Assembly: GCF_025465545.1 (NCBI RefSeq)
Contig: NZ_JAODMK010000044.1
Location: 1 to 64,000, forward strand
DNA length: 64,000 nucleotides
From: Naasia sp.
GTDB taxonomy: Bacteria > Actinomycetota > Actinomycetes > Actinomycetales > Microbacteriaceae
Direction of reading: 5' to 3'
Numbering within the stretch: position 1 is the stretch's first letter; every line of letters begins with the position of its first letter. Under the pieces are notes generated by a model. It had not been told where the DNA came from. It ran no database searches and saw only the letters and a program-made list of their open reading frames with translations. Positions 26,777-35,416 of the stretch are shown here, one piece after another. Position numbers and translations under genes: made by a program.

Positions 26777-28006
26777 ATGACGAACGCCGTCGGCGCCATC
26801 ACCGACCTCGTGCGGGCGCGGATCCGGCACGACGGGGTCGATCTCGCGGCGGATAGGGACGTGGCCTCGCGCTATGTGCGGGACGAGGTGCAGCGATACT
26901 CGGAGCGCGCGCTCGGCGGAGCGGAGCCGCTCCTCGCGGACGAGGCCGCCGCGGGCGCGGAGGTGCTGGCCGCCATCACCGGCTACGGCGCGCTGCAGCC
27001 TCTGCTCGACGATGACGACGTGGAGGAGATCTGGATCAACTCGCCCTCCCGCGTCTTCGCCGCTCGCAACGGCATCGCCGAGCTCACGACGTTGGTGCTC
27101 ACCGAGACCGATGTGCGGAACCTGGTCGAGCGGATGCTGCAGTTCTCGGGCCGACGGGTGGACCTGTCGTCGCCGTTCGTCGACGCCTCGCTGCCCGACG
27201 GCTCGCGCCTGCACGTCGTGATCCCCGACGTCACGCAGCGGCACTGGGCTGTCAACATCCGCAAATTCCCGCGTCGCATCCGCGAGCTGCCCCAGCTCGT
27301 GGCGAACGGGACGCTCGACCGGGTCGCCGCGGAGTTCCTCCGGATGAGCGTGCTGTCGGGGCTCAACATCCTCGTGTCCGGCGCAACCCAGGCGGGCAAG
27401 ACCACCCTCCTCGGTGCGCTCCTCTCTGCTGCGCGCCCCGGCGAGCGCATCGTGACGGTGGAGGAGACCTTCGAGCTCGACATCACCGCCCGCGACGTCG
27501 TGGCGATGCAGTGCCGGCAGCCGAGCCTCGAGGGGACCGGGGAGGTGACGCTGCGGCGCCTGGTCAAGGAGGCGCTGCGGATGCGTCCCGATCGGCTGGT
27601 GGTCGGCGAGGTGCGGGAGGCGGAGGCGCTCGACCTCCTCATCGCCCTCAACAGCGGCGTGCCGGGCATGTGCAGCATCCACGCCAACACCGCCCGCGAC
27701 GCGCTCACCAAGTTGTGCACGCTCCCGCTGCTCGCCGGTCGCAACGTGGACGCCGGATTCGTGGTGCCGACGGTGGCGAGCACGGTGGATCTGGTGGTGC
27801 ACTGCCGCCTGCGCCGGGACGGATCCCGCGAGGCGGTCGAGATCCTCGCGCCGACGGGGCGCGTCGAGGGCGGGGCGCCGGAGTCGAGGCCGATCTTCGC
27901 GATGCAGGAGGGGGCGCTGCGCCTGACGGGACTCCGCCCGGCCCGCACGACCAAGTTCGAGGCGTCCGGCTTCGATCCCGCTCACGTGCTGGGCGGGGCG
28001 GCATGA
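26777..28006 (+). CDS. tadA: Tad/Flp pilus assembly ATPase (TadA/CpaF)
   Basis: A 409-residue secretion ATPase that powers pilin assembly. ATG 26777 is chosen over an in-frame start 105 bases upstream because the alternative adds a sequence unlike the family. The N-terminal domain (1-150, with YGALQPLLDDDDVEEIWIN) leads to Walker A GATQAGKTTL at 202-211, an Asp box (IVTVEETFELDI), Walker B (MRPDRLVVGEVREAEALDLL) and a His box (GMCSIHANT). tadB overlaps its stop by 4 bases. No TadZ/CpaE-like gene precedes it, which is unusual for actinobacterial tad loci. Confidence 0.92.
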   Translation: MTNAVGAITDLVRARIRHDGVDLAADRDVASRYVRDEVQRYSERALGGAEPLLADEAAAGAEVLAAITGYGALQPLLDDDDVEEIWINSPSRVFAARNGIAELTTLVLTETDVRNLVERMLQFSGRRVDLSSPFVDASLPDGSRLHVVIPDVTQRHWAVNIRKFPRRIRELPQLVANGTLDRVAAEFLRMSVLSGLNILVSGATQAGKTTLLGALLSAARPGERIVTVEETFELDITARDVVAMQCRQPSLEGTGEVTLRRLVKEALRMRPDRLVVGEVREAEALDLLIALNSGVPGMCSIHANTARDALTKLCTLPLLAGRNVDAGFVVPTVASTVDLVVHCRLRRDGSREAVEILAPTGRVEGGAPESRPIFAMQEGALRLTGLRPARTTKFEASGFDPAHVLGGAA

Positions 28007-28863
28007 CGGCGCTGCTCGGGGCGGCCCTCGGAGCCGGCCTGCTGCTCGTGCTCTCGCCCTGGCTGTGGCCGCGGTCCTCACGTCGGCCATCCACGGGACG
28101 ACTCGCGCGCCGCCTGGTCGATCGGCTCACTGCGGCAGGACTGCAGGGCATCCCGCTGCGCGCCTTCGCCGCCGTGAGTCTCCTCTTCGCGATCGCCGGC
28201 TGGGGCCTCCTCTTCGGGGTGACCGGCATCCCGGTGGTGGCCGCGGTCGCGGGGGCGGTCGCCGGGGCTCTCCCGTCGGGCATCGTGTCCTGGCGGGCGA
28301 ACGCCCGCCGCAGGGCGGCACGAGGTGCCTGGCCGGACCTCCTGGATCACCTGGTCGCCTCGCTCCGCGCAGGCGTGCCGCTTCCCGAGGCCCTCGCCTC
28401 CCTCGCCACGGCAGGCCCCGCTTCGCTGCGCGTCGCCTTCGCCCGGTTCGGCCGGGACTACGAGGCGACGGCGAACTTCTCGCTCTGCCTCGACGGCGTG
28501 AAGGAGCAGCTGGCGGATCCGGTGGCCGACCGCATCGTCGAGACGCTCCGCCTGGCCCGGCAGGTCGGCGGGACCGAGCTTCTCGCCGTGCTGCGGGCGC
28601 TCGCCTCCGGCCTCCGGGAGGAGGCGGCGACCCGGGCCGAGCTCGAGGCTCGCCAGTCCTGGGTCACGAACGCGGCGAAGCTCGGCGTCGCCGCGCCGTG
28701 GCTCGTGCTCCTGCTCCTCTGCACACGTCCCGAGGCCGCCGCGGCCTATGCGAGCCCCGGTGGGGTGACGCTGATCCTCGGCGGCGTCGGCGTCTCCATC
28801 GTCGCCTATCGGGTCATGCTCGCCATCGGCCGGCTGCCGGAGGAGGGGCGGTGGTTCCGGTGA
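28003..28863 (+). CDS. tadB: Tad pilus inner-membrane platform protein (TadB, GspF family)
   Basis: A 286-residue type II/IV secretion F-domain protein. Two N-terminal helices (about 1-20 and 45-85), a cytoplasmic four-helix F domain (about 100-225, WPDLLDHLVASLRAGVPLPEAL) and two C-terminal helices are visible. It starts at ATG 28003, overlapping tadA by 4 bases. With TadC it forms the membrane platform over the TadA motor. Confidence 0.88.
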   Translation: MTALLGAALGAGLLLVLSPWLWPRSSRRPSTGRLARRLVDRLTAAGLQGIPLRAFAAVSLLFAIAGWGLLFGVTGIPVVAAVAGAVAGALPSGIVSWRANARRRAARGAWPDLLDHLVASLRAGVPLPEALASLATAGPASLRVAFARFGRDYEATANFSLCLDGVKEQLADPVADRIVETLRLARQVGGTELLAVLRALASGLREEAATRAELEARQSWVTNAAKLGVAAPWLVLLLLCTRPEAAAAYASPGGVTLILGGVGVSIVAYRVMLAIGRLPEEGRWFR

Positions 28864-29798
28864 CGGCCTCCCTCGGCTGGGCGGCGCTGTGCGGAGTTGC
28901 GCTCGGCATCGGCCTCTGGGCGCTGCTCGGCACGGTGCCGCGGCTCGCGCCTCCCCGGCTGGCGGCTCGGATGGCGCCCTACCTCGCCGATGTCTCCGCA
29001 GAGGCGCGGCGGATCGTGTCCCGCCGCACGGCCGATCCGCTGCCGGTCTTGGGGCTGCTCGGCGGGCCAGTGATCGCTGCCGCCCGGAACGGGCTGGATC
29101 GCCTGCTCGGGGGCCGTGCGACCATCCTCCGCCGCATCAGAGCCGCAGGCCTCACCCAGAGCGTCGAGCGGTACCGCACCCGACAGCTCGGGTTCCTCGT
29201 GGGCGGTGCCACAGCCGGCGTGCTGCTGGCCGTCGCACTCGCCCCGACGACAGCGCTGCCTCCGGCCGCCCTGATCGTGCTTCCCGGCGCCGCGGCCGCC
29301 GGGTCGCTCGCGCTGCCCGACTGGCTGCTCGCCCGCCGGGCTTCGAGGAGGCTGGCCAGGATCCGGGAAGAGCTGCCCACGGTGCTCGAGTTCCTGCTCC
29401 TGGCGCTCTCGGCGGGGGAGGGCATCCGCGAGGCGCTGCGGCGGGTGTCCCGGGTGGGATCGGGCGAGCTCTCCGGGGAGCTGGCCGCGCTGATGGCCGA
29501 GGTCCAGGCGGGCGTGCCGCTCGGCACCGCTCTCTCGCGGCTCGGCCGGGAGCTGCCGCTGCCGCCTCTGGTGCGGGCGCTGGAACACCTGGCCGCCGCC
29601 CTGGAGCGCGGTGCGCCGCTCGTGGATGTGCTGCGGGCGCAGGTCGAGGACTGCCGCAGGGAGTCCAAGCAGAACCTGCTCGAGCTGGCGGGACGCCGCG
29701 AAGTGCTGATGCTCGTTCCGCTCGTGTTCCTCATTCTGCCGACGACCGTGGCGATCGCGATCTTCCCCGGATTGCTGGTGCTGCAGACCGGCTTCTGA
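28860..29798 (+). CDS. tadC: Tad pilus inner-membrane platform protein (TadC, GspF family)
   Basis: A 312-residue second F-domain protein. GTG 28860 gives a 4-base overlap with the tadB stop, matching the coupling seen throughout the operon; GTG 28851, directly after GGAGG, is an alternative. The F domain (IREELPTVLEFLLLALSAGE, then GIREALRRVSR) occupies about 165-275, with membrane helices on each side. In related genomes the Flp-like pilin gene usually comes next; here it is 5 kb away. Confidence 0.88.
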   Translation: MTASLGWAALCGVALGIGLWALLGTVPRLAPPRLAARMAPYLADVSAEARRIVSRRTADPLPVLGLLGGPVIAAARNGLDRLLGGRATILRRIRAAGLTQSVERYRTRQLGFLVGGATAGVLLAVALAPTTALPPAALIVLPGAAAAGSLALPDWLLARRASRRLARIREELPTVLEFLLLALSAGEGIREALRRVSRVGSGELSGELAALMAEVQAGVPLGTALSRLGRELPLPPLVRALEHLAAALERGAPLVDVLRAQVEDCRRESKQNLLELAGRREVLMLVPLVFLILPTTVAIAIFPGLLVLQTGF

Positions 29799-30002
29799 GC
29801 GGAGGGTCGAGGCCTGGGCACCAGGGCTGGAGGATGTCGGAGGGCGAGGCAGCGCCGGACCGGAGGCGAACCTGATCCCCCGCTTCTGGCTCGATGCGTC
29901 GTCGTGGGACACAGGTGGCGCCCGCGCCGACCGCTACCGGTCATGCCGTGCATCCGCGGACTCTGCCGGGTCCGGAGTCCGCTCGAGCCGACCGGCGGGC
30001 CA

Positions 30003-30353
30003 TCGGCTTCGACGACCAGGTCGGCCGTCGTGCTCGGCCTGGTCCTCCATGGGCTGTCCGCCCGGGAGCCGCTCGAGGCGCGGCTGGCGGAGGCCGTTCG
30101 CCTGGCGCTCGTCGCCGCGATCCTGCTCGACCTCGACCTCCTCGTCCTCGGCTCGATGCTCGGCCGCATCCGCGAGTTCGGCCTGACCGCCGACCGGGTG
30201 GTCGCCCCCGGGCCGAACATCCTGCTGGTCGTCGACCTCGGGAGGTCTGGGTGGCTGTCCTCGCGGGCGCACGCCGGCCGGACGCCGGCCGCGCGGCTCG
30301 AGCGGTGGCAGACCGGGTGCCTTCCGGTGTTCGGCGTCAGCAGGCACGATTCC
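30003..30353 (+). pseudogene. Remnant of a DUF4153-like membrane protein
   Basis: In one forward frame a stretch resembles the C-terminal part of actinobacterial DUF4153-type polytopic proteins: GSMLGRIREFGLTADRV, then PNILLVVDLGRSGWLSSR, then ARLERWQTGCLPVF. In intact relatives I recall R-I-x-E-F-G-(F/L)-T-x-(N/D)-(K/R)-V, N-L-(I/V)-L-L-V-N-L-x-(W)-(S/A)-x-(W/R)-L, and A-x-L-E-R-W-Q-T-x-x-L-P-V-Y. Here key Asn, Gly and Trp positions are changed, the frame has no start codon context, and the expected last helix is missing. It therefore looks like a decayed fragment. The assignment rests on memory of the family and needs an alignment. Confidence 0.5.
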
Positions 30354-30408
30354 GTCCAGCAGGCAGAACCGGCACGATTCTGGCCCGCAGCGAGCAGAGT
30401 GCCTGCTG
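30338..30408. repeat. Short direct and inverted repeats next to the pseudogene
   Basis: CAGCAGGCA occurs at 30338-30346 and again at 30357-30365, and GGCACGATTC occurs twice (near 30343 and 30371). The 10-mer CAGCAGGCAC at 30338-30347 is inverted at 30399-30408 (GTGCCTGCTG). No open reading frame uses them. They could be a scar of a lost element or a weak structure at the end of the remnant. Confidence 0.4.
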
Positions 30409-30506
30409 AGCGAAAGCGCGCGTGCGCCGGAGGAGCGGGCCAGCGAAGGAGAGCCTGGCGGCAGGAGCGGCCCGCCGGACGAGCGCGCCCCGCACCAGCC
30501 GTCGGG

Positions 30507-31136
30507 TCAGCGCCCGGGGACGCGGTTCCAGCCGACGATCACCCGACGGCCGTGCTCGAAGCCGAGCGAGCTGATGGAAGCCGTGTCGAGGGCGAGCAGG
30601 GAGCCGTCCTTCACCTCCAGGCCCAGCCAGACGGCGGCGAGTGCGCGCAGGAAGTGGCCGTGGGAGAACAGCAGCACCTTCTCGCCGTTCTCGAGGTGCG
30701 AGTGGACGCGGTCGCAGAGGCTCCTCGCGCGCCGGCGGACGTCCTCGGCGCTCTCGCCCGGCGTGTCGCCGGCTGGGACGCCGTCGGTCCAGATGCTCCA
30801 CGAGGTTCCGAGGCGCTCAGCGATCTCCGCGCTGGTGGTGCCCTCGTAGGCGCCGTAGTCCCATTCGAGGAGGTCCTCGTCCGGCAGGGCGGCGGGGAAC
30901 CCTGCCAGTCGGGCCGTCTCCCGGGCGCGCGCCAGTGGACTGGTCAGCACGAGTCCGAAGCTGATGCCGGCGAGGGCATCGCCGACCAGCTGAGCCTTGT
31001 ACTCGCCGGCCTGGGACAGCGGGATGTCGGTGAGGCCCGTGTGCTGACCGGTCCGGCTCCACTCGGTCTCGCCGTGGCGCACGAGCACCACCCGCGGATC
31101 GTTCGGGCCATGCCCGGTGTCGTGCGCGATCGCCAT
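30507..31136 (-). CDS. Histidine phosphatase family protein (phosphoglycerate-mutase-like)
   Basis: 209 residues from ATG 31136, with GAAGGGAAG just upstream. The catalytic signature LVRHGETEW is at about residues 19-27. A core Arg lies in TSPLARARETA, the acid/base Glu in LLEWDYGAYEG, and the second catalytic His in LLFSHGHFLRAL. The length and YGAYEG motif fit broad-specificity acid phosphatases of the PhoE/CobC type rather than glycolytic phosphoglycerate mutase. It lies between tadC and the dynamin-like pair, divergent from the latter. The substrate is unknown. Confidence 0.88.
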   Translation of the reverse strand: MAIAHDTGHGPNDPRVVLVRHGETEWSRTGQHTGLTDIPLSQAGEYKAQLVGDALAGISFGLVLTSPLARARETARLAGFPAALPDEDLLEWDYGAYEGTTSAEIAERLGTSWSIWTDGVPAGDTPGESAEDVRRRARSLCDRVHSHLENGEKVLLFSHGHFLRALAAVWLGLEVKDGSLLALDTASISSLGFEHGRRVIVGWNRVPGR

Positions 31137-31388
31137 GTGCTTCCCTTCCTCGCTCCCAGTGTCGCGGGTGCGGGGAGCGAGCGGGCGTGGTTGACAGGTC
31201 GCCGCCTGGTGCCTCGGACACCGAGGGCACACTCGACGCGCTCCGTCCGGTCGCCGCCGCGCTGCTCGAGGCCCCTCGACTCCTGAGGACGGCCAGCCCG
31301 CGCGGGAGGGCGACGCCGGAGAAGCTCCTCGGAAGCGCCTCCCGTCAAGGGTTCCCGCGGGCGGGAGGGGCCGCGGGAAAATGGCCGG

Positions 31389-33098
31389 GTGTCCACGGAA
31401 CCGGCGGTCGATCACTCGCGGATGCTGGCTGCCGTTCGCGGCCTCCGCGAGACCGTCGAGCGGACCGCCCTCCCGCTCGACCTCCCCGGCGCCCGGGAGG
31501 CCCAGCAGTCGAGGAGTCGCCTCCTCGATCAGCTCGACGACTACGTGATCCCGAGGCTCACCTCGATCGACGCTCCGCTGCTGGCGGTCATCGGCGGCTC
31601 GACCGGCGCCGGCAAGTCCACGCTCGTCAACTCGCTCGTCGGGCACGAGGTGAGCCAGTCCGGCGTGCTGCGCCCCACGACCCGCTCGCCGGTGCTGGTC
31701 TCCCATCCGTCGGACGCTCGTTGGTTCGCCGACCAGCGGGTCCTGCCTGGGCTCGCCCGCGTGACCGGCGGATCGGGGGACCCGTCGGGCGACGGCTCGG
31801 TGCGTCTCGTCGCGACCGACGAGCTCCATCCGGGGCTCGCGCTGCTCGATGCGCCGGACATCGACAGCGTCGTCGCCGCGAACCGGGACCTCGCGGCGCA
31901 GCTCCTCGCGGCGGCCGACCTCTGGATCTTCGTGACCACCGCGGCCCGGTACGCCGACGCGGTGCCCTGGGACCTGCTCCGCCAGGCGGCCGAGCGCGGC
32001 ACCGCGGTGGCGATCGTCCTCGACCGGGTGCCCGCCGACGTGCTGCACGAGATCCGCCCCCACCTCGCCGAGATGCTCGACGACCAGGGGCTCGCCCGAG
32101 CGCCGGTCTTCGCGATTCTCGAGTCCGAGCTCGAGGGCGGCTTCCTGCCCGCCGGCCAGACGGCCGAGCTCCGCCGCTGGCTCGACGACCTGGCCGGCGA
32201 CGCCCGAGCCCGGGCGGCGGTGGTCCGGCAGACCCTGGAGGGTGCGCTCGCCTCCCTCCGGCCGCGCGCCCTGGCACTTGCCGCGGCGGCCGCCGAGCAG
32301 ACCGCAGCCACAGAGGCCCTGATGGCCTCCTCGGGTCGCGCCTATGTCGACGCGGTGGCCGGGGTGCGGGCGGGGATGCAGGACGGCACGCTGCTCCGCG
32401 GCGAGGTGCTCGCCCGCTGGCAGGAGTTCGTCGGTACCGGGGAACTCACCCGGCAGGTCGAGACGGTCGTCTCCCGCGTGCGGGACCGGGTCACCGCGTT
32501 CTTCCGCGGCGAGCCCCCGCCGGCCGAGAAGCTGGGCGAGGCCCTCCAGTCCGGCGCCGCGCTCCTCGTCGCAAACCATGCTGCGCTCGCGGCCACCGCG
32601 GCCACCCGCGCCTGGCGGGCCCTGCCCGGCGGCGAGCAGCTCCTCGCCCTCCATCCCGGCCTCGCTCGCCCGAGCCGGGATCTGGAGGCTGGTGTGGAGC
32701 GCCTCGTGCGCGACTGGCAGGGAGACATCCTCGACATGGTGCGCGACGAGGGCAAGGATCGCCGCACGACCGCACGGGTCATGGCATATGGCGTGAACGG
32801 CATGGGTGTCGTGCTCATGCTGGTGGCCTTCTCCGCGACCGCGGGGCTCGCGCTGATCGAAGTGGGGATCGCCGGTGGCACGGCGGTGCTGGGACAGAAG
32901 GTGCTGGAGGCCGTCTTCGGCGATCAGGCCGTCCGCGAGCTCGCCCAGGCGGCGCGCGAGCGGCTGCTCGAGCGGGTGGAGACGGTGTACGCCGAGGAGC
33001 TGGAACGCTTCGACGAGGCGGTGCGCACGCTCAGCGTCCTGGCGGATCAGAGCGAGGCGCTCACCGTCGCGGTCCGCAGGCTGGGAGAGGCCGGATGA
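31389..33098 (+). CDS. Dynamin-like GTPase, first of a pair
   Basis: 569 residues from GTG 31389. The GTPase P-loop is GGSTGAGKST at 69-78, followed by SGVLRPTTRSPVLV (the switch I Thr region) and LLDAPDIDSVV (G3, D-A-P-D in place of DxxG). The second half is helical with a hydrophobic hairpin (about 465-500, GMGVVLMLVAFSATAGLALI) that could dip into the membrane. The next gene encodes a second GTPase and overlaps by 4 bases. Such tandem pairs in actinobacteria are dynamin-like; in Streptomyces the DynA/DynB pair stabilises division septa. Equivalence here is inference. Confidence 0.8.
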   Translation: MSTEPAVDHSRMLAAVRGLRETVERTALPLDLPGAREAQQSRSRLLDQLDDYVIPRLTSIDAPLLAVIGGSTGAGKSTLVNSLVGHEVSQSGVLRPTTRSPVLVSHPSDARWFADQRVLPGLARVTGGSGDPSGDGSVRLVATDELHPGLALLDAPDIDSVVAANRDLAAQLLAAADLWIFVTTAARYADAVPWDLLRQAAERGTAVAIVLDRVPADVLHEIRPHLAEMLDDQGLARAPVFAILESELEGGFLPAGQTAELRRWLDDLAGDARARAAVVRQTLEGALASLRPRALALAAAAAEQTAATEALMASSGRAYVDAVAGVRAGMQDGTLLRGEVLARWQEFVGTGELTRQVETVVSRVRDRVTAFFRGEPPPAEKLGEALQSGAALLVANHAALAATAATRAWRALPGGEQLLALHPGLARPSRDLEAGVERLVRDWQGDILDMVRDEGKDRRTTARVMAYGVNGMGVVLMLVAFSATAGLALIEVGIAGGTAVLGQKVLEAVFGDQAVRELAQAARERLLERVETVYAEELERFDEAVRTLSVLADQSEALTVAVRRLGEAG

Positions 33099-34759
33099 GT
33101 CCGGCCGGGACGCGTGCGGCGAAGTCGGTCGCCCTGGCGACCGACGAGCTCAGGGTGAGGACCGGCGCCCTCGAGGAAGCCCTGGAGCTGGGTTCGGCAG
33201 AGCTGGATCCTGCGGCGGTGAACCGGGCGCGCTCGGTGGTCGGGAAGGTGAGCGAGCGCATCACCCTGGCGGGTGAGCACACCGTCGTTGCGCTCGCCGG
33301 CGCCACCGGGAGCGGCAAGTCCTCACTGTTCAACGCACTCGTCGGCGCCGACGTGTCGAAGGCCGGTGCCCGACGGCCGACGACGTCCACCGCGACGGCC
33401 GCCATCTGGGGCGACACCGACGCGGGAGCGCTCCTCGACTGGCTGAAGGTCGACTCGCGGCATCTGGTCCGAAGCGGGCCAGGAGGGCAGGCGCTCGACG
33501 GACTGGTGCTCCTCGACCTGCCCGACTTCGACTCCCGGGAAGCGTCGCACCGGGTGGAGGCGGAGCGCCTCCTGGAGCTGGTGGACGCGTTCGTGTGGGT
33601 CACGGACCCACAGAAGTACGCCGACGCCCGGCTGCACGACGACTTCGTGAGACTCCTCTCCCAGCACCAGGCGGTGACGCTTGCCGTCCTCAACCAGGCC
33701 GACCTGCTGCCCGAGGGCGCCCTGAGCGACTGCGTCGCCGACCTGCGCGGCCTGCTCGCCCGCGACGGTATCGCGGACGCGACCGTCCTTGCCACCTCGG
33801 CTCGCACCGGTGCCGGCATGCACGCTCTCGCAGAGCGGATCGCCACTCGGGTCGAGGCGAGGAACGCGTCGCGTCAGCGGCTCACTGCGGACGTCATCAC
33901 CGTCGCTCGAATGCTGCGGGACGGCGTGGGAGACGGCGAAGCGCACGCGGACCGGCTGCCTCGGCAAGCTCTGGACTCGGCCCTCGCCCGAGCGGCCGGG
34001 GTGCCGATCGTGCTCGACGCAGTCCGGCGGGACTACCGGCGGGCCGCCCTCGCAAGGACCGGCTGGCTGTTCAGCCGATGGGTCGGCCGCCGGGGACCGG
34101 ATCCGCTGCGCCGGCTCCGACTCGCGAGAGCGGGAGAGCTCCGCCCGGGGACAGCCGACCTCACGGGCACCGATGCGCGGGCCGCGCTTCAGCGCTCGTC
34201 GATCGCGACGCCGAGTCTCGCCACCCGGTCAGCGGTCGAGGTCGCCGCCCGAGGATTCGTCCAGCAGGCGTCCGAAGGGCTCCCCGACCGCTGGGCCCGC
34301 GCGGTGGAGCGAACGGTCGAAGCGGGCAGCGACGAACTGCCCGACGCCCTCGACCAGGCGGTCCTCGCGACCCCGCTCCGATTCCGGAGGCCGCTGTGGT
34401 GGTCGGTGGCGAACGTCTTCCACTGGCTTCTCGGCCTCGCCGCCGTGGTCGGGGCGCTCTGGCTCGGCGGGCTCCATGTGCTGGGACTCCTCGCCCTGCC
34501 CCGACCCGAGACCCCCACGGTCGGCGTCGTGCCGGTGCCTCTCCTCCTGCTCGTCGGCGGCGCACTGCTCGGCATGCTGCTCGCCGGCCTCGCCCGATGG
34601 CTCGCCCGACTGGGCGCACGGCGGCGCACGGGCGTCGCCGCCGACCGGCTCCGTGCGTCCATCGCCGAGGTGACCGCCGCGCGCGTGGTCCGGCCGGTCG
34701 CTGCGGCGCTGGACCGCCATCGGGCCACTCGTGAACAGCTCGACCGCGCCGCCCGCTGA
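33095..34759 (+). CDS. Dynamin-like GTPase, second of a pair
   Basis: 554 residues from ATG 33095. GATGSGKSS (69-77) is the P-loop, RRPTTSTATAAIWG is switch I, VLLDLPDFDS is G3, and LAVLNQADLLP is G4 (N-Q-x-D). The C-terminal third has two membrane helices (about 435-460 and 475-505), so this partner is membrane anchored. It is coupled to the 31389 gene. The two P-loops fall at the same residue number, consistent with ancient duplication. Placement inside a tad locus is unusual. Confidence 0.82.
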   Translation: MSPAGTRAAKSVALATDELRVRTGALEEALELGSAELDPAAVNRARSVVGKVSERITLAGEHTVVALAGATGSGKSSLFNALVGADVSKAGARRPTTSTATAAIWGDTDAGALLDWLKVDSRHLVRSGPGGQALDGLVLLDLPDFDSREASHRVEAERLLELVDAFVWVTDPQKYADARLHDDFVRLLSQHQAVTLAVLNQADLLPEGALSDCVADLRGLLARDGIADATVLATSARTGAGMHALAERIATRVEARNASRQRLTADVITVARMLRDGVGDGEAHADRLPRQALDSALARAAGVPIVLDAVRRDYRRAALARTGWLFSRWVGRRGPDPLRRLRLARAGELRPGTADLTGTDARAALQRSSIATPSLATRSAVEVAARGFVQQASEGLPDRWARAVERTVEAGSDELPDALDQAVLATPLRFRRPLWWSVANVFHWLLGLAAVVGALWLGGLHVLGLLALPRPETPTVGVVPVPLLLLVGGALLGMLLAGLARWLARLGARRRTGVAADRLRASIAEVTAARVVRPVAAALDRHRATREQLDRAAR

Positions 34760-34849
34760 GTCGCCGGGCACCGCTGGCTCACGGCTGTGGATAAGCGCGA
34801 CGAGCATGGACCTCGCCGCCTCACACTGATCCCCGACAGAGGAGGACCG

Positions 34850-35026
34850 GTGACGAGGGTGCTGGTGAAGGCGACGGGACGATGTGCGGACGAGCGGGGT
34901 GACGTGCCGGGCTGGGTGCTCATCACCCTGATGACCGCCGGGCTGGTGCTCGTGCTCTGGGGGGTCGCCGGGCCGGCGCTCACCGGGCTGTTCGAGCAGG
35001 CGATCTCTCGAGTCAGCTCGTTCTGA
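34850..35026 (+). CDS. Flp-like pilin or DUF4244-type small membrane protein
   Basis: 58 residues from GTG 34850, preceded by GGAGGA. A short basic/acidic leader (RCADERGDVPGW) is followed by one hydrophobic helix (VLITLMTAGLVLVLWGVAG) and a small tail. The position directly before tadE-like genes and the size match the small pilin-type proteins of actinobacterial tad loci. The canonical Flp cleavage motif (G/xxxxEY) is not evident, so processing is uncertain. It is separated from tadABC by 5 kb. Confidence 0.7.
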   Translation: MTRVLVKATGRCADERGDVPGWVLITLMTAGLVLVLWGVAGPALTGLFEQAISRVSSF

Positions 35027-35032
35027 CGCCCC

Positions 35033-35416
35033 ATGCGGAGCGAGGAGGGGTCCGCCCCCGCCGAGTTCGTGATGGTCGGGGCGCTGCTCGCGGTGCTAAC
35101 CCTCTCGGTGCTCCAGCTGGGGCTGGCCCTGCACGTCCGCAACACTGTCACCGATGCGGCAGCGGAAGGGGCTCGCACCGCTGCGCTCGCCGGCGGCTCA
35201 CTCGAGAAGGGCGCCGCCCGCACGGAGGAGCTCATCCATGCCGCCCTCGGCGGCGGCTACGCCGTGCGGGTCGAGGCGCGCGAGACCACCTGGCTCGACC
35301 TGCGGGTCGCCGAGGTCGCGGTGCGCGCGCCCCTCCCCGTGATCGGGCTGCTCGGGGTGACCGGCGGGATCGAGGTGAGCGGGCATGCGGCCCTGGAGGA
35401 CCGCGAGGCCGGATGA
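35033..35416 (+). CDS. TadE-like minor pilin, 127 residues
   Basis: From ATG 35033. The N-terminus EEGSAPAEFVMVGALLAVLT is the TadE signature: a Gly-Ser before a Glu-Phe in the first turn of a hydrophobic helix. The rest is a small extracellular domain. Such proteins are minor pilins or assembly factors of Tad pili. It is 6 bases after the Flp-like gene and overlaps the next gene by 32 bases. Confidence 0.8.
   Translation: MRSEEGSAPAEFVMVGALLAVLTLSVLQLGLALHVRNTVTDAAAEGARTAALAGGSLEKGAARTEELIHAALGGGYAVRVEARETTWLDLRVAEVAVRAPLPVIGLLGVTGGIEVSGHAALEDREAG

Larger units (their letters stand above)
29799..30506. other. Gene-free stretch after tadC, with pseudogene remnant and small repeats
   Basis: About 700 bases without an intact gene. 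The centre (30003-30353) is a decayed membrane-protein remnant. The part 29799-30002 shows no convincing coding signal, and 30410-30506 is featureless GC-rich DNA up to the convergent phosphatase stop. A small cluster of direct and inverted repeats lies at 30338-30408. Confidence 0.6.
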
